Assembly: GCF_024758725.1 (NCBI RefSeq)
Contig: NZ_CP096972.1
Coordinates: forward strand, 1,966,001-2,030,000
Reading direction: 5' to 3'
DNA from: Sphingomonas sp. SUN039
GTDB taxonomy: Bacteria; Pseudomonadota; Alphaproteobacteria; Sphingomonadales; Sphingomonadaceae
DNA: 64,000 nucleotides
A program made the position numbers and the translations under genes. A model generated the notes under the pieces. It was given only the letters and a program-made list of their open reading frames with translations, searched no databases and was not told where the DNA came from. Shown piece by piece: positions 43,108 through 53,400 of the stretch (positions are counted from its first letter, which is position 1; each line of letters opens with the position of its first letter).

Positions 43108-46100
43108 GGCGGCTGGTCCTTGCCGCGCTGCTGGCGGGAAGTGCGGCACCGACCCTCGCGCAAACCGCCATCGTGCCCGACACGGCGGCAGCGGCAACCA
43201 CCGGCACCACCGCGACGCCGCTGGGCACCACGACCGTCATCGACGGCGGGACGCGGGTCGGCAACAACCTGTTCCACAGCTTCACGAACTTCTCGCTGGC
43301 GACCGGCGACCTTGCGCTGTGGACGCGCGCCGCGAACGACGGGGCAAGTATCGCGCATATCGTCAACCGCGTCACCGGCGGCGCGGCATCGACCATCGAC
43401 GGCGCTCTTGCGACACAGGGAATGCCGAACGCGAGCTTCTGGTTCGTCAATCCGGCAGGTATCGTGTTCGGCGCGAACGCCTCGGTCGCGGTGCCCAATG
43501 CCGCGCATTTCTCGACCGCAGGGGTGCTGCGCCTCGCCGATGGCGGCAGTTTTGCGGTCGCAACCCCCGGCGGGTCGGTGCTGTCGGTCGCCGCGCCAAG
43601 CGCGTTCGGATTCCTCGGTACCCAGGGCAATATCACCGTAAATGGCTCGGCAAGTGGGCGCTTTGTCCCGACGGCCACGAGCCTGTCGCTCAGCGCCGCC
43701 AACATCGGCATCTTCGGGTCGGCCATCGTCGCGGGATCGGTCGACTTCGCCGCGGTGGGCAGTGGCAGCGGGTCGATCTCGCCGACGCAGACTGTGACGA
43801 ATCCGTTCGGCAACGGGCTGTTGCTGGTCTCGGGCAGCAACGTCGTCGGCCAGCCCGGCGCGGTGCGGAACGGCCTTGTCCGAACCTTTGCGGCGACCAC
43901 CAACATCGTCGGCAGCGCGTTGTATAGCAACTCCGATTCGCGCGCTGGCGGGGGGCTTCAGCTTCGCAGCGGCGCCCTCACGGTCGACGCGCAGAGCTAT
44001 GTCGGCTCGTTTGCTTCGAGCAGCGCCGCCGCCGGACCGGTTGCCGTCACCACGCAGACCGTCGATGTCACCGGCGGAATTCTGGGGTCGAGTGCAGCGG
44101 GCGCAGGGCGCAGCGGCGATGTCTCCATCGGCGCGACGCGCGTCACGGTGTCGAATGTCGGTTTCATCGGGTCGCGCACGCTGCCGGGTGCGTCCGGTGC
44201 AGGCGGGGCGCTGACGATCAATGCAGGATCGGTAAACGCTATCGGCGGCTTGATCGGTACTTCCGGTTACGGTCTTGGCGCGGCGGGTGCGCTGACGATC
44301 AACGCGGGTGCCGTGCTGATCGACGCAGGGTCGATCACCTCGACGGCATTCGGACGCGGCGACGCTGGAACCATTAGCATCACGTCCGACAGCCTTCAGA
44401 TCACGCGCGGCGCGTCGCTCAGTTCGCAGTCGGCCAATACCGCAACCGGCAACGCAGGGAACGTCATCGTCCGCACCGGCGCGCTGACGATCGACCGTGG
44501 CGGGCTCATCACGTCCTCCGCATTCGGCAGCGCCGCGACAGGGTCGATCACGATCGATGCGACGACGGTCTCGCTCGGAACGCGTGCAGCGATCGAGTCC
44601 TCCACCTTTGGCAGCGGCAACGCCGGGAACGTCATCGTCCGCGCCACCGGCGATATAGCCATATCGGATGCACGGATCGCTTCGGAAGCGGAAATCGGGT
44701 CGACCGGTAACGCAGGGGCCATCGAAATCGATGCCGCACGTCTGGCGGTGTTCAACGGTGGCGAGATCGCCGTTTCGACCTTCGGCAGCGGCGATGCGGG
44801 CCTGATCGATATTTCCGCGCCGCAGATCGGGCTCGACAACGGCAGGATCGCGTCGGAAGCCGAGGTCGGTTCCACCGGCGATGCGGGCGCAGTGATCGTG
44901 ACCGGCAATCTGCTGCGACTGACACGCGACTCGATTGTCACGTCCTCGAGCTTTGGCCCTGGTCGGGCCGGTGCCGTCGGGGTGCAGGTCGATACGCTGA
45001 CGCTCGACGATTCGTTTATCACGTCGGCAGCCAGCGGCACCGGCGACGGCGGCGACATTGCCGTTCGTGCCGCATCGATCGCGCTGACCAACGGCGCGCT
45101 CATCGCGACATCGACACTGGGACCAGGCATCGGCGGCGATGTTGTCGTGGATGCGACAACGGTCGCGCTGAGCCAGGGATCGATGATCTCTTCCGACCTG
45201 CTCGGCGGCGGTGCGGGATTTGCTGGGACGGTTACCGTGCGTGCCAACACGTTGACAGTGGCGTCGCGCGCAGAGATTTCATCGGCGACGGTCGGCACCG
45301 GCGATGCCGGACTGGTAACGGTGACAGCGCGCAATATCACCCTCGACGGTGGCCTGATCAACACATCGACCTATGGCGCAGGCGCGGCGGGCCTCGTCGA
45401 TCTCGATGCCGACTCGCTGACGATCATCAACGACGGCAGTATCGTGTCGGAGACCACCGCGAGTGGTGCCGCCGGCGTGATCGACGTCAGGGCGAACACG
45501 ATCCGCCTCGGCAGTCTCGGCGCGATCCAGTCGACGACCAGCGCGTCAGGCAATGCCGGAAACATCGTGATCAACGCGACCGATATCCGTCTCGACCCGA
45601 CGGGACGCATCTTGTCGTCGCAAGCCAACGCCCAAGCCACGGGCAACGCCGGTTCTATCGCCATTACAACCGGTACGCTGTTTGCCGCGCCTGCCACGCG
45701 CGCCGCGATCAGCACGAGCATTTTCAACGCCGGTACGGCGGGGCAGATCGGAATCACGGCGCGATCGATCACACTCGACGGTGCGGAGATCGCCTCGGCG
45801 GCCAATGGCACCGTTTCGGGAACTTCGGGGTCGATAGCCATCGTCGCCGACACACTGAACCTGATAAATGGCGGCAGCATCGAAACCTCGTCGCTGAGCC
45901 CCGGGACGGCCGGCGCGATCGGCATCAAGGCCGGGCAAATGATTGTTCAGGGAACGGGGTCGCGTATTGCCAGCGAAAACCGGTCGCAGCGTGGTGGCCC
46001 GGCAGGGTCGATCCTGATTGAAAGCAGCGACCTGCGATTGCTGGACGGCGGTAGTATTTCTACTGACTCCGCGACCGGTGCAGCGGGCGACATCACGGTC

Positions 46101-46568
46101 CTGATGCCCGCCACCTCCACGCTGCTGCTGCGCGCGCGGTCTGGCCCCGCAAGCTTCATCACCACTTCTTCGGGACCGGGCACCGGCGGCATCATCACCA
46201 TCGCCAGCCCTTTTCTGATCCTGTCCGACGGCGGGTCGATCCTTGCCAAGGGGCAGGCGTTCGGCGCGGACGTGCTGATCAGCTCGAACTTCTACATCCG
46301 CTCGGCCGACCGGGTGAACCAGCTGTCGGTCGACGGCGCGCTGATCGTCGATTCCGAAGTCGGCGACCTGTCGACCGGGGCAGAAGCCGAAGACCTGTCG
46401 TTCCTCGACGCGTCTTCGGTATTACGCGGCCAGTGCGCGGCAGCGCGCACCGGCGGAGTCAGCCAGCTGAGCACCCGCATCACCGGCCCCTATGTGCCGT
46501 ACACGCGCCCCGTGCCGCTCGGCCCCACGATTTCCTTCAACACACAGCTGCTGTCCCGATGCGGTTGA
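43104..46568 (+). CDS. Two-partner secretion exoprotein (TpsA, filamentous haemagglutinin-like)
   Basis: About 1154 residues starting at GTG (GTGA overlap with the CHAT gene). Signal peptide VRRLVLAALLAGSAAPTLAQ, then the TPS secretion domain with NNLFHSFTNFSL and NPAGIVFGANASV (the family NPNG motif with Ala in place of the second Asn). From ~residue 350 come repeated beta-helix rungs of the type GSGNAGNVIV or STFGSGDAG. The C-terminus has a short cysteine-bearing tail (RGQCAAAR; LLSRCG). It would cross the outer membrane via the partner at 46559. The adjacent CHAT protease may process it. Function could be adhesion or contact signalling. Confidence 0.87.
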   Translation: MRRLVLAALLAGSAAPTLAQTAIVPDTAAAATTGTTATPLGTTTVIDGGTRVGNNLFHSFTNFSLATGDLALWTRAANDGASIAHIVNRVTGGAASTIDGALATQGMPNASFWFVNPAGIVFGANASVAVPNAAHFSTAGVLRLADGGSFAVATPGGSVLSVAAPSAFGFLGTQGNITVNGSASGRFVPTATSLSLSAANIGIFGSAIVAGSVDFAAVGSGSGSISPTQTVTNPFGNGLLLVSGSNVVGQPGAVRNGLVRTFAATTNIVGSALYSNSDSRAGGGLQLRSGALTVDAQSYVGSFASSSAAAGPVAVTTQTVDVTGGILGSSAAGAGRSGDVSIGATRVTVSNVGFIGSRTLPGASGAGGALTINAGSVNAIGGLIGTSGYGLGAAGALTINAGAVLIDAGSITSTAFGRGDAGTISITSDSLQITRGASLSSQSANTATGNAGNVIVRTGALTIDRGGLITSSAFGSAATGSITIDATTVSLGTRAAIESSTFGSGNAGNVIVRATGDIAISDARIASEAEIGSTGNAGAIEIDAARLAVFNGGEIAVSTFGSGDAGLIDISAPQIGLDNGRIASEAEVGSTGDAGAVIVTGNLLRLTRDSIVTSSSFGPGRAGAVGVQVDTLTLDDSFITSAASGTGDGGDIAVRAASIALTNGALIATSTLGPGIGGDVVVDATTVALSQGSMISSDLLGGGAGFAGTVTVRANTLTVASRAEISSATVGTGDAGLVTVTARNITLDGGLINTSTYGAGAAGLVDLDADSLTIINDGSIVSETTASGAAGVIDVRANTIRLGSLGAIQSTTSASGNAGNIVINATDIRLDPTGRILSSQANAQATGNAGSIAITTGTLFAAPATRAAISTSIFNAGTAGQIGITARSITLDGAEIASAANGTVSGTSGSIAIVADTLNLINGGSIETSSLSPGTAGAIGIKAGQMIVQGTGSRIASENRSQRGGPAGSILIESSDLRLLDGGSISTDSATGAAGDITVLMPATSTLLLRARSGPASFITTSSGPGTGGIITIASPFLILSDGGSILAKGQAFGADVLISSNFYIRSADRVNQLSVDGALIVDSEVGDLSTGAEAEDLSFLDASSVLRGQCAAARTGGVSQLSTRITGPYVPYTRPVPLGPTISFNTQLLSRCG
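44200..45920 (+). repeat. Beta-helix coding repeats in the TpsA gene
   Basis: Degenerate coding repeats of roughly 60-90 bp, each encoding a turn such as GDAGLIDI, GNAGNVIV or GAAGLVDL followed by a hydrophobic strand and an S-T/S-F or T-S-T-F step. They are protein-structure repeats that could recombine, not mobile DNA. Confidence 0.6.
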
Positions 46569-48403
46569 GCGGCGTTTCGTTCGGGGCAGTTATGGCGCTG
46601 GCAGGAACGCCGGTTACCGCACAACAACGCACCGGGCCGGATGCCGTGCCGCCGCCGCTGCCCGCCTATTCGCAGCCGGGCGACGCCCTGCCCGCGCCCG
46701 CGTCGCCCACCGCCGCTTCGGCACCTTCGGGCGGCGCGACCGTGCGCTTTCGCGACATCGCGGTTGCTGCCGAGGCTCCCGGCACCGCGCTCCCCAAACC
46801 CGGCTGGCAACCCGTGACCGACCCGCTGCTCGGGCTCACGCTCGCCGTCCCCGGTCCCGGCGGGTTCGATGCTGCCTGGGTCCGGCAGCAATTCACCGCC
46901 AACCGGCTGATCGGCGAAGACATCACGCTCGACCGGGTGGCGGCGCTGGTCCAGTCGATCAACCTCGCCTTTGCCGCCAACGGCTATATCAACTCGGGCG
47001 TCCTGATCGCCGACACCGCCCCCGCCCCCTCCCTCAATGGCGATATCCTTCGCCTCACGCTCGTCCACGGCCGTCTGTCGGGCGCGACCGATGTGCGCTG
47101 GGGCGCGGGCGGGGCAAAGGGCCTGTCGGCGGGCTATGCCATCGCGCGGATGCGCGACGCAAAATCGGTCCCGCTCGATGCGGTCGCGGTCGAGCGCAGC
47201 TTTCGCCTGCTGGCCGAAGACCCGGCGATTTCGACAATCAAGGCCGACCTCGTCCCAGGCGCACGTCCGGGCGAGGCCGGGCTGGCGCTGACCGTCGATC
47301 CCGCCCGCCGCGCCGACGCCTATGTCAGTTACGGCAACAGCCGCTCGCCCGCCATCGGGGGAACGCGCGTCGCGGTGGGCGGCTACATCCGCAACCTGTT
47401 CGCCTCCGGCGATGTGTTCAGCATGGAAGCGGGCCTGACCGCCAAACGCCCCGATGTTTCGGGCAGCTATGAAACGCCCTTCATCACGCCACGCCTGTCG
47501 CTGTCGCTGCGCGCCTCGCTCAACGAGGCGTCGGTGGTCGACCGCCCGCTGGTCCCGCTCGACATCCGCGCGCGCGATGTGGGGATCGAGGGCGGCCTCG
47601 CCTGGCGGGTTATCGGCGAGCCGCTGACGCCGCGCGGCCCCGGCCAGTGGCGCGCCGCGCGCAGCCTCAGCCTCGGTGTCCGCATCGGCCACCGCGAAAC
47701 CGAAACCTTCTTGCTCGGTCAGCCCTTCTCGTTCAGCCCCGGCTCGGTCGACGGACGCTCGCGGCTGACGGTCATGCGGCTGACCGCCGATTTCGTCGAA
47801 CGCGGCATCAGCAAGGTAACGGCATTGTCTTTCACGCTGACGCAAGGGCTGTCGGGCACCCGCTCGACAATCCCCGGCGTCGCCTCGCCCGACCCCAACT
47901 TCCGGTCCTACCTCGCGCAGCTCAGCCATGCGCGCCGTCTGACCCCCGGTGGCCTCGAGCTACGCCTGCGCCTCACCGGCCAATGGGCCGACGGTCTGCT
48001 CTATTCGGGCGAGCGGCTGTCGGTCGGCGGCGAATACACCGTGCGCGGCTATCGCGAGACGCTGGCGCTGGTCGATACCGGCGTGGTCGGCTCGGTCGAA
48101 CTGGCACAACCCTTCAGCCTGTCGCGCAGCGGCCGCGATGCCAGGGGGACCGACTGGGGCGCGTTCTCGCTCTCGGCCTTTGCCGACGGCGCGTTGCTCC
48201 GGAACCGTCGCGATCCGCAGCCGGTCCCTGACCGCCTCGGCAGCGTCGGCGCGTCGCTGGCCTGGGTGCCGTCGGAGGCGATCTCGGCACGCGTCACCTA
48301 TGCCCGCGCGCTTGTCGATGCCGTGCCTGTCGGCAGTCGCGACCTGCAGGACCGCGGCTTCCAGTTCCGCCTGACGCTAAGGCCGTTCCTGCTGTTCCGT
48401 TAG
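46559..48403 (+). CDS. Two-partner secretion outer-membrane translocator (TpsB, FhaC/ShlB family)
   Basis: A 614-residue transporter: signal peptide near MRLSGVSFGAVMALAGTPVTAQ, a proline-rich linker, POTRA-type domains (around VRQQFTANRLIGEDITLDRV and AFAANGYINSGVLI), then a 16-stranded barrel with the conserved GGEYTVRGYRE loop motif and a terminal aromatic strand (FQFRLTLRPFLLFR). It should secrete the TpsA protein encoded just upstream, whose end it overlaps by 10 bp. Its stop overlaps the stop of the convergent gene at 48400. Confidence 0.9.
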   Translation: MRLSGVSFGAVMALAGTPVTAQQRTGPDAVPPPLPAYSQPGDALPAPASPTAASAPSGGATVRFRDIAVAAEAPGTALPKPGWQPVTDPLLGLTLAVPGPGGFDAAWVRQQFTANRLIGEDITLDRVAALVQSINLAFAANGYINSGVLIADTAPAPSLNGDILRLTLVHGRLSGATDVRWGAGGAKGLSAGYAIARMRDAKSVPLDAVAVERSFRLLAEDPAISTIKADLVPGARPGEAGLALTVDPARRADAYVSYGNSRSPAIGGTRVAVGGYIRNLFASGDVFSMEAGLTAKRPDVSGSYETPFITPRLSLSLRASLNEASVVDRPLVPLDIRARDVGIEGGLAWRVIGEPLTPRGPGQWRAARSLSLGVRIGHRETETFLLGQPFSFSPGSVDGRSRLTVMRLTADFVERGISKVTALSFTLTQGLSGTRSTIPGVASPDPNFRSYLAQLSHARRLTPGGLELRLRLTGQWADGLLYSGERLSVGGEYTVRGYRETLALVDTGVVGSVELAQPFSLSRSGRDARGTDWGAFSLSAFADGALLRNRRDPQPVPDRLGSVGASLAWVPSEAISARVTYARALVDAVPVGSRDLQDRGFQFRLTLRPFLLFR

Positions 48404-49158
48404 AACCACGGCGCGCCCGTTACCTTGGCGGTCTCGCAGCTCATCGCCGTCCAGCCCTTTTCCTTCAGATAACCGGCATTGAGCGCGGACGCGGTGCAAT
48501 AGATTTGCCGCTTGCCGTCCTGGAACAGGTCGATGTCGATCCTGACCGACAGCGGCTTGGCGGCGAGCGTATCCACCGCCGTGTCGAAATTGGCGAACTG
48601 CTTGCACGATGCCGATGGCTTGCCCTTGGCCTCGCCGCAGTTCCATTCGACGATGGGATAATAGAGATACGGCCCCCGCACCGAACCACCGGGCACGTCT
48701 ATGATTTCGTCGGTCTGTTCGATCGCCAGAAAGCCCTTCATTGCGACGCACCGCGCGCCGACATCGCATTTGTCGGCATCGGGTGTATCGGTGAACACAG
48801 GCTTCATCGTGCCGCCATAGCCGAACACCGGGCCGCCGGGGACCGGCGTGAGGCGCGCATCCATCAGGACATCGCCATTCGACGAATCCGCCGCGTTGAT
48901 CATCGCGACGCGCACCGCCAGCGTCAGCACCGCCTTGGCCCCATCGCCGTCGCGGTAGAGCGTGACCTGTTGCGGCGACTGCACGACGATCACCGATCCG
49001 CGTGTTGCCGAAATCGCATTGATCGCGGCCAGCGACACCGCGAGGAAAAACCCCGCTGCCCCGATGGTGATCTGCTTGTACCACCGCTCGCGCTCCTTGA
49101 CGCTGAGGAGCTTGTCGTTGTCGTCGTCGGCCATGAATGTGGCGATCTCGTCGATCAT
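48400..49158 (-). CDS. Membrane-anchored protein of unknown function
   Basis: A 252-residue protein not recognised. A charged cytoplasmic N-terminus (DDDNDKLLSVKERERWYKQ) is followed by one membrane helix (ITIGAAGFFLAVSLAAINAIS) and a ~200-residue periplasmic domain with five or six cysteines (DKCDVGARC, EWNCGEA, ASCKQF, IYCTAS, MSCETA) that could form disulfides. The single anchor plus soluble domain resembles an inner-membrane accessory or sensor protein. It converges on TpsB and diverges from the small exported protein at 49238. Confidence 0.65.
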   Translation of the reverse strand: MIDEIATFMADDDNDKLLSVKERERWYKQITIGAAGFFLAVSLAAINAISATRGSVIVVQSPQQVTLYRDGDGAKAVLTLAVRVAMINAADSSNGDVLMDARLTPVPGGPVFGYGGTMKPVFTDTPDADKCDVGARCVAMKGFLAIEQTDEIIDVPGGSVRGPYLYYPIVEWNCGEAKGKPSASCKQFANFDTAVDTLAAKPLSVRIDIDLFQDGKRQIYCTASALNAGYLKEKGWTAMSCETAKVTGAPWF

Positions 49159-49237
49159 CGGCTGTCCCCCATCGCTTGCCGCGAATGTAGCGAAAGGTTA
49201 CGCTGCGGCGACGCCATCGTCGAGGGGGAGAAACCGG

Positions 49238-49720
49238 TTGAAAAACACCATCGCCAGCCTGGCCGTTTTCGCGACTGCCACGCTTCCCGTAACGCCGCTC
49301 GCCGCCCAGTCCTACCCGCTCGAAATCGTCCAGTTCGTCGGCGGGCTCGACCAGAATGTCGAGTTCAGCGTGCCCGCCGCGGTCGTTTACGACGGCGATG
49401 GCAAGCCATTGTTCAAGGCGTCGCGCGCCTTTCTCCTGACCAAGACCGGCAACGCGTCGGGCCGCGTGTTCGCCTGGGACCTGACCAGCAAGCGCGTCCG
49501 GGTGAGTCTGGCGGGCAAGCCGCAGATGTGGCTCGCGTGCAGCGAGCTGAAGGGCATGGCGCTCGCCTGTTCGACGACACTCCGCATCGCCAGCGACGGC
49601 GCGCTGGTGGTGTCGGGGACCGGCACCGGCGGCCCGATCCGCGGGACCGGATCAGGCGAACCGACGGCAGAGGCCCTCGCGCGGCTGCCGAATTGCCCCG
49701 GCGATCCACGCTGTCCGTAA
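49238..49720 (+). CDS. Small exported protein of unknown function
   Basis: A 160-residue protein starting with TTG at 49238, with GGAG 7 nt before it. The signal peptide MKNTIASLAVFATATLPVTPLAAQ is clear. The mature part is beta-rich with four cysteines (WLACSEL, ALACSTT, PNCPGDPRCP), a short glycine-rich stretch (GTGTGGPIRGTGSG) and a C-terminal cysteine pair. No family is recognised. It diverges from the membrane-anchored protein at 48400, and both have Cys-rich exported domains, so they may work together. Confidence 0.6.
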   Translation: MKNTIASLAVFATATLPVTPLAAQSYPLEIVQFVGGLDQNVEFSVPAAVVYDGDGKPLFKASRAFLLTKTGNASGRVFAWDLTSKRVRVSLAGKPQMWLACSELKGMALACSTTLRIASDGALVVSGTGTGGPIRGTGSGEPTAEALARLPNCPGDPRCP

Positions 49721-49744
49721 ACGACGGTCAGGATTTGAGGAAAT

Positions 49745-49800
49745 TGGCGGAGCGGCAGGGATTCGAACCCCCAACGGATCGCCTGCGATCCGGACAACAA
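49745..49800 (-). pseudogene. tRNA-Ser 3'-end fragment (partial duplicate)
   Basis: Minus-strand bases 49770-49743 repeat 27 of 28 bases of the 3' end of the complete tRNA-Ser at 49862-49951, including the T-loop and the encoded CCA. Beyond it is a hairpin with a 7-bp stem (49776-49791) like a variable arm, but no matching 5' acceptor (GGAGCGG) or anticodon arm follows, and the T-stem is mispaired. It is a remnant, perhaps an attachment-site scar. Confidence 0.6.
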
Positions 49801-49861
49801 AGACTCCCGGGGTTCGCGACAAGCCTCGTTCGACGCACATCCACCGCAAGGCGAGAGGAAT

Positions 49862-49951
<90 letters not shown>

Positions 49952-50073
49952 GCAGAGGTCGGACGCGCTGGGGAACAGCGCACCGGCGAAATCGAAGCGC
50001 GGCGCATAGCGTCCGTGCTGCGACTTGCCAAGGGGATGCTTGTCTATTGCGGCGAAGCCCTTAAATTGACGTT

Positions 50074-50442
50074 ATGAACATTGCATCGCAGCATAGCGGC
50101 AAGCAGATCGCCCCACCCGTCGCCAAGGCCCGGTTCGGGCTGGGCGAAGTGGTGAAGCACCGCCATTTCGAGTTCCGCGGCGTGATTTTCGACGTCGATC
50201 CGGTCTTTGCGAACAGCGAGGAATGGTATGAGTCCATTCCCGAGGCGATCCGCCCGCGCAAGGACCAGCCCTTCTATCACCTGCTCGCCGAAAACGCCGA
50301 GTCGAGCTATGTCGCGTACGTCAGCCAGCAAAATCTGGTGCCCGACGACAGCGAGGAACCGGTGGAGCATCCCGGCATCGCGGGGATGTTCGACGCATTC
50401 GACGGGGTACGCTACCCGGTTAAGGCCGCGCGCAAGCACTAA
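50074..50442 (+). CDS. hspQ: Heat-shock protein HspQ (hemimethylated-DNA-binding YccV family)
   Basis: A 122-residue protein with the family core ARFGLGEVVKHRHFEFRGVIFDVDPVFANSEEWY, QPFYHLLAEN, YVAYVSQQNLVPD and GIAGMFD. In enterobacteria HspQ affects DnaA stability and Lon proteolysis. It is a single-copy housekeeping gene in most alphaproteobacteria, so it marks the chromosomal backbone next to the tRNA. Confidence 0.93.
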   Translation: MNIASQHSGKQIAPPVAKARFGLGEVVKHRHFEFRGVIFDVDPVFANSEEWYESIPEAIRPRKDQPFYHLLAENAESSYVAYVSQQNLVPDDSEEPVEHPGIAGMFDAFDGVRYPVKAARKH

Positions 50443-50486
50443 ACCGCGCTTGCACCTACCCCCGCGCACCGACATAGCTTGTCACC

Positions 50487-53400
50487 ATGTCGGGGGCGTT
50501 GTTCAGCGAGTATTTCTTGGACGAGGGGGTCCGGACCACATCGGCGTGGCAAGACCTGAACGACGCGCGACTTGCCGATATCCGCACTGTCATTTCCCCG
50601 CTGATCGACGATTTCGACCACCGCGCTGCCCCTAGCGAAGCCAATACCGAGCGCGACCTGATCGACAAAATGCTGACCCTGCTCGGTTGGGAATTCAGCG
50701 TTCAGGAGAAAGCAAACCAGAAGGGCCGCAGCGACGTTCCCGACTATCTGCTGTTTCTGGATGCCGCCGCAAAATCGGTCGCCACGCGCAGCACCAAAGT
50801 CACCGAACGCTATGCCCAAGGGGCGACCATCGTCGAAGCCAAGGCGTGGGATATTGCGCTCGACAAATCCGAACCCGGCCACGCGGGCGCACCTTCGACA
50901 CAGGTGTTGCGCTACCTCGGCACTGTCGATGTCCAGTCGAACGGCGGCATTCGTTTCGGCATCCTGACCAACGGGCGATTGTGGCGGCTTTACGATCACA
51001 AACACCGCTCGCGGCTGGAGGGCTATGTCGAGATCGACCTGACCAAAGCGATGACCGACGATGAGCAGCTCCGCCTGTTTCTGATTTTCTTCGCACGCGC
51101 CGCCTTTGTGCCTACCCTCACTGGCAAGACCCCGCTGACCCGCGCGCTTGAGGACAGCCGCAGTTTCGAGGCGCGCGTCACCGATGCGCTGGCGGACAAG
51201 GTGTTCGGCTCCGTGTTTCCGGCGCTGGCGGGCGCGCTTGCCGCCAACGATCCTCAGCGCCCCGCCGTCCCCGATACGGCGTATTTCGGGCAGTTGCGCG
51301 AAGCGGCACTGACGTGGCTCTACCGTTTGTTGTTCGTGCTTTATGCCGAGGACCGCGACCTGTTGCCGACCCGCCAGCGACGCGACGGTCTGCGCGAAAT
51401 GCGGAAGGAAGTGGCGTTCGCCATCGACAATCGCGAGGGGCTGAGCGAGCACCCCGAAAACGACCGCGACTTGCGGAGTTTGTGGCACAAGATCGATGTC
51501 GGCGACCGGGGTATCGGCCTGCCGCCGTATAATGGCGGGCTGTTCAAGGATGGCCGCTCGCCGCTGCTCGACCGCAGCCTGATCCCTGATGTCGATTTCG
51601 CGCCCCTGCTCGACGCCCTCTCGCGCGAAACAACGGGCGACGCCCCCCGCCTCATCAATTACCGCGACCTGTCGGTCCAGCATCTGGGCAGCGTGTACGA
51701 ACGGCTGCTGGAATTCGATCTTGCCGAACTCGACGGACGCATCGTCGCCCGTCCGCAGACTTTCGCGCGCAAAACGTCGGGCAGTTATTACACGCCCGAA
51801 GAGCTGGTCATGCTGGTCATCCGGCGCACCATCGGGCCGTTGCTCGATGAAAAGCGCGCGATTTTCGCCAATGTCGTCGGCGAAAAGGCGCGCACCAAAC
51901 AGGCGAAGGACAATCCCGAATTCCCGCTCGCTGCCGTCGCTGGTTACGATCCCGCCACCGCTTTCCTGACCCTGCGGATCTGCGATCCGGCGATGGGGTC
52001 GGGCCATTTCCTCGTCAGCCTCGTCGATTATCTCGCCGATCAGGTGATGCTGGCGACGACCGATGCGGCGGCGTTGGTCGGCTTCGGCGATTATCGCTCG
52101 CCCTTGCTGGACCGGCTGGAGAGCATCCGCGCGCGCATCCGCGAACAGGCCGACGCCAATGGCTGGCGTGTCGAGGACGCGCAACTGATCGACCGGCAGC
52201 TCGTCCGCCGGATCATCCTGAAACGCGTCGTCCACGGCGTCGATAAAAACCCGATGGCGGTCGAACTGGCCAAATTGTCGCTGTGGCTGCACACGTTCAC
52301 GGTCGGTGCGCCGCTCAGCTTCCTCGACCACCATCTGCGGTGCGGCGACAGTCTGTTCGGGGAATGGGTGGCGTCGGGCATGGACCGGCTGGAACGCGGC
52401 GGGTTGTTCAAGGGCGACGAGCTGTCCGCCGCCGAACGCGCGATCACCGAGATGCAGCAGGTCGAGGAGATTACCGACGCCGACATCGGCGAGGTTCACG
52501 AATCCGCCCGCAATTTCGATGCAGCCCGCGCCAAGATCGCGCCGCTCGAACGCTATTTCAGCCTGCTACAGGGCTATCGATGGCTGGAGGGGACCGCCGA
52601 CGACGCCCGCAAAAAAGCGCGCGCCGTCGAAAAAGAGGCGGCGCGGACGAACGACACCGACGAAGCGATGCGGCTGACCCGGCTTGCCTGGGATTTAAAG
52701 CGCAAGGGGTCGGCGCTCGACGCCCTGCTCGACGGCGATCTGGGCGAACCCGATGCCGTGCTCGACATGTGCTATGGCCGCATCGGCACGACACGCGTTC
52801 CCGGTGCGGACGAAGATGCCGCGCTGGGGCCGTTGATCAAGGCGGTCGGCATCGCCGCCGATGCCAATTTCCTCCATTGGGAACTCGCCTTTCCGACCGT
52901 GTGGCAGCACTGGCGTTCGCCCAGCCAGCGGCGCGGCGGGTTCGACGCGATCATCGGCAATCCGCCGTGGGACCGGATGAAAATGCAGGAGGTCGAATGG
53001 TTCGCCAGCCGTCGCCCCGACATTGCCCGCGCCACCCGCGCCGCCGACCGGACGCGGATGGTCGCCGCGCTGAAAAGCAATGGCGATCCGCTGGCCGACC
53101 AATACGACCGGGCCAGCGAGATGGCGGCGCTCGCCAGCCGGATGGCCAATCTTCGGGACGGTCAATACCCGTTGCTCGGGCGCGGCGACACCAACCTGTA
53201 TTCGCTGTTCGTCGAGGCGGCGCAGCGGCTGGTCAATCCCGGCGGCATCGTCGGCCTGCTCGTGCCCAGCGGCATTGCCGGCGATCTGGGCGCGAGCGCG
53301 TTTTTCCGGTCGATCAGCACGACGGGGCGATTGGGCGCGCTGCTCGATTATGCCAATCGTCCAGCCCCCGGCCTTCCCGAATTTTTCACCGACGTCGATA

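Noticed and set aside
44200-45920. Repeated DNA that could be a tandem array or CRISPR-like structure
   Set aside because: The repeats are degenerate, in frame and translate to beta-helix rungs of the TpsA protein. There are no constant repeats with unique spacers.
49743-49835. A second complete tRNA-Ser next to tRNA-Ser(CGA)
   Set aside because: Only the 3' end and a variable-arm-like hairpin are present; there is no 5' acceptor strand or anticodon arm, and the T-stem is mispaired.
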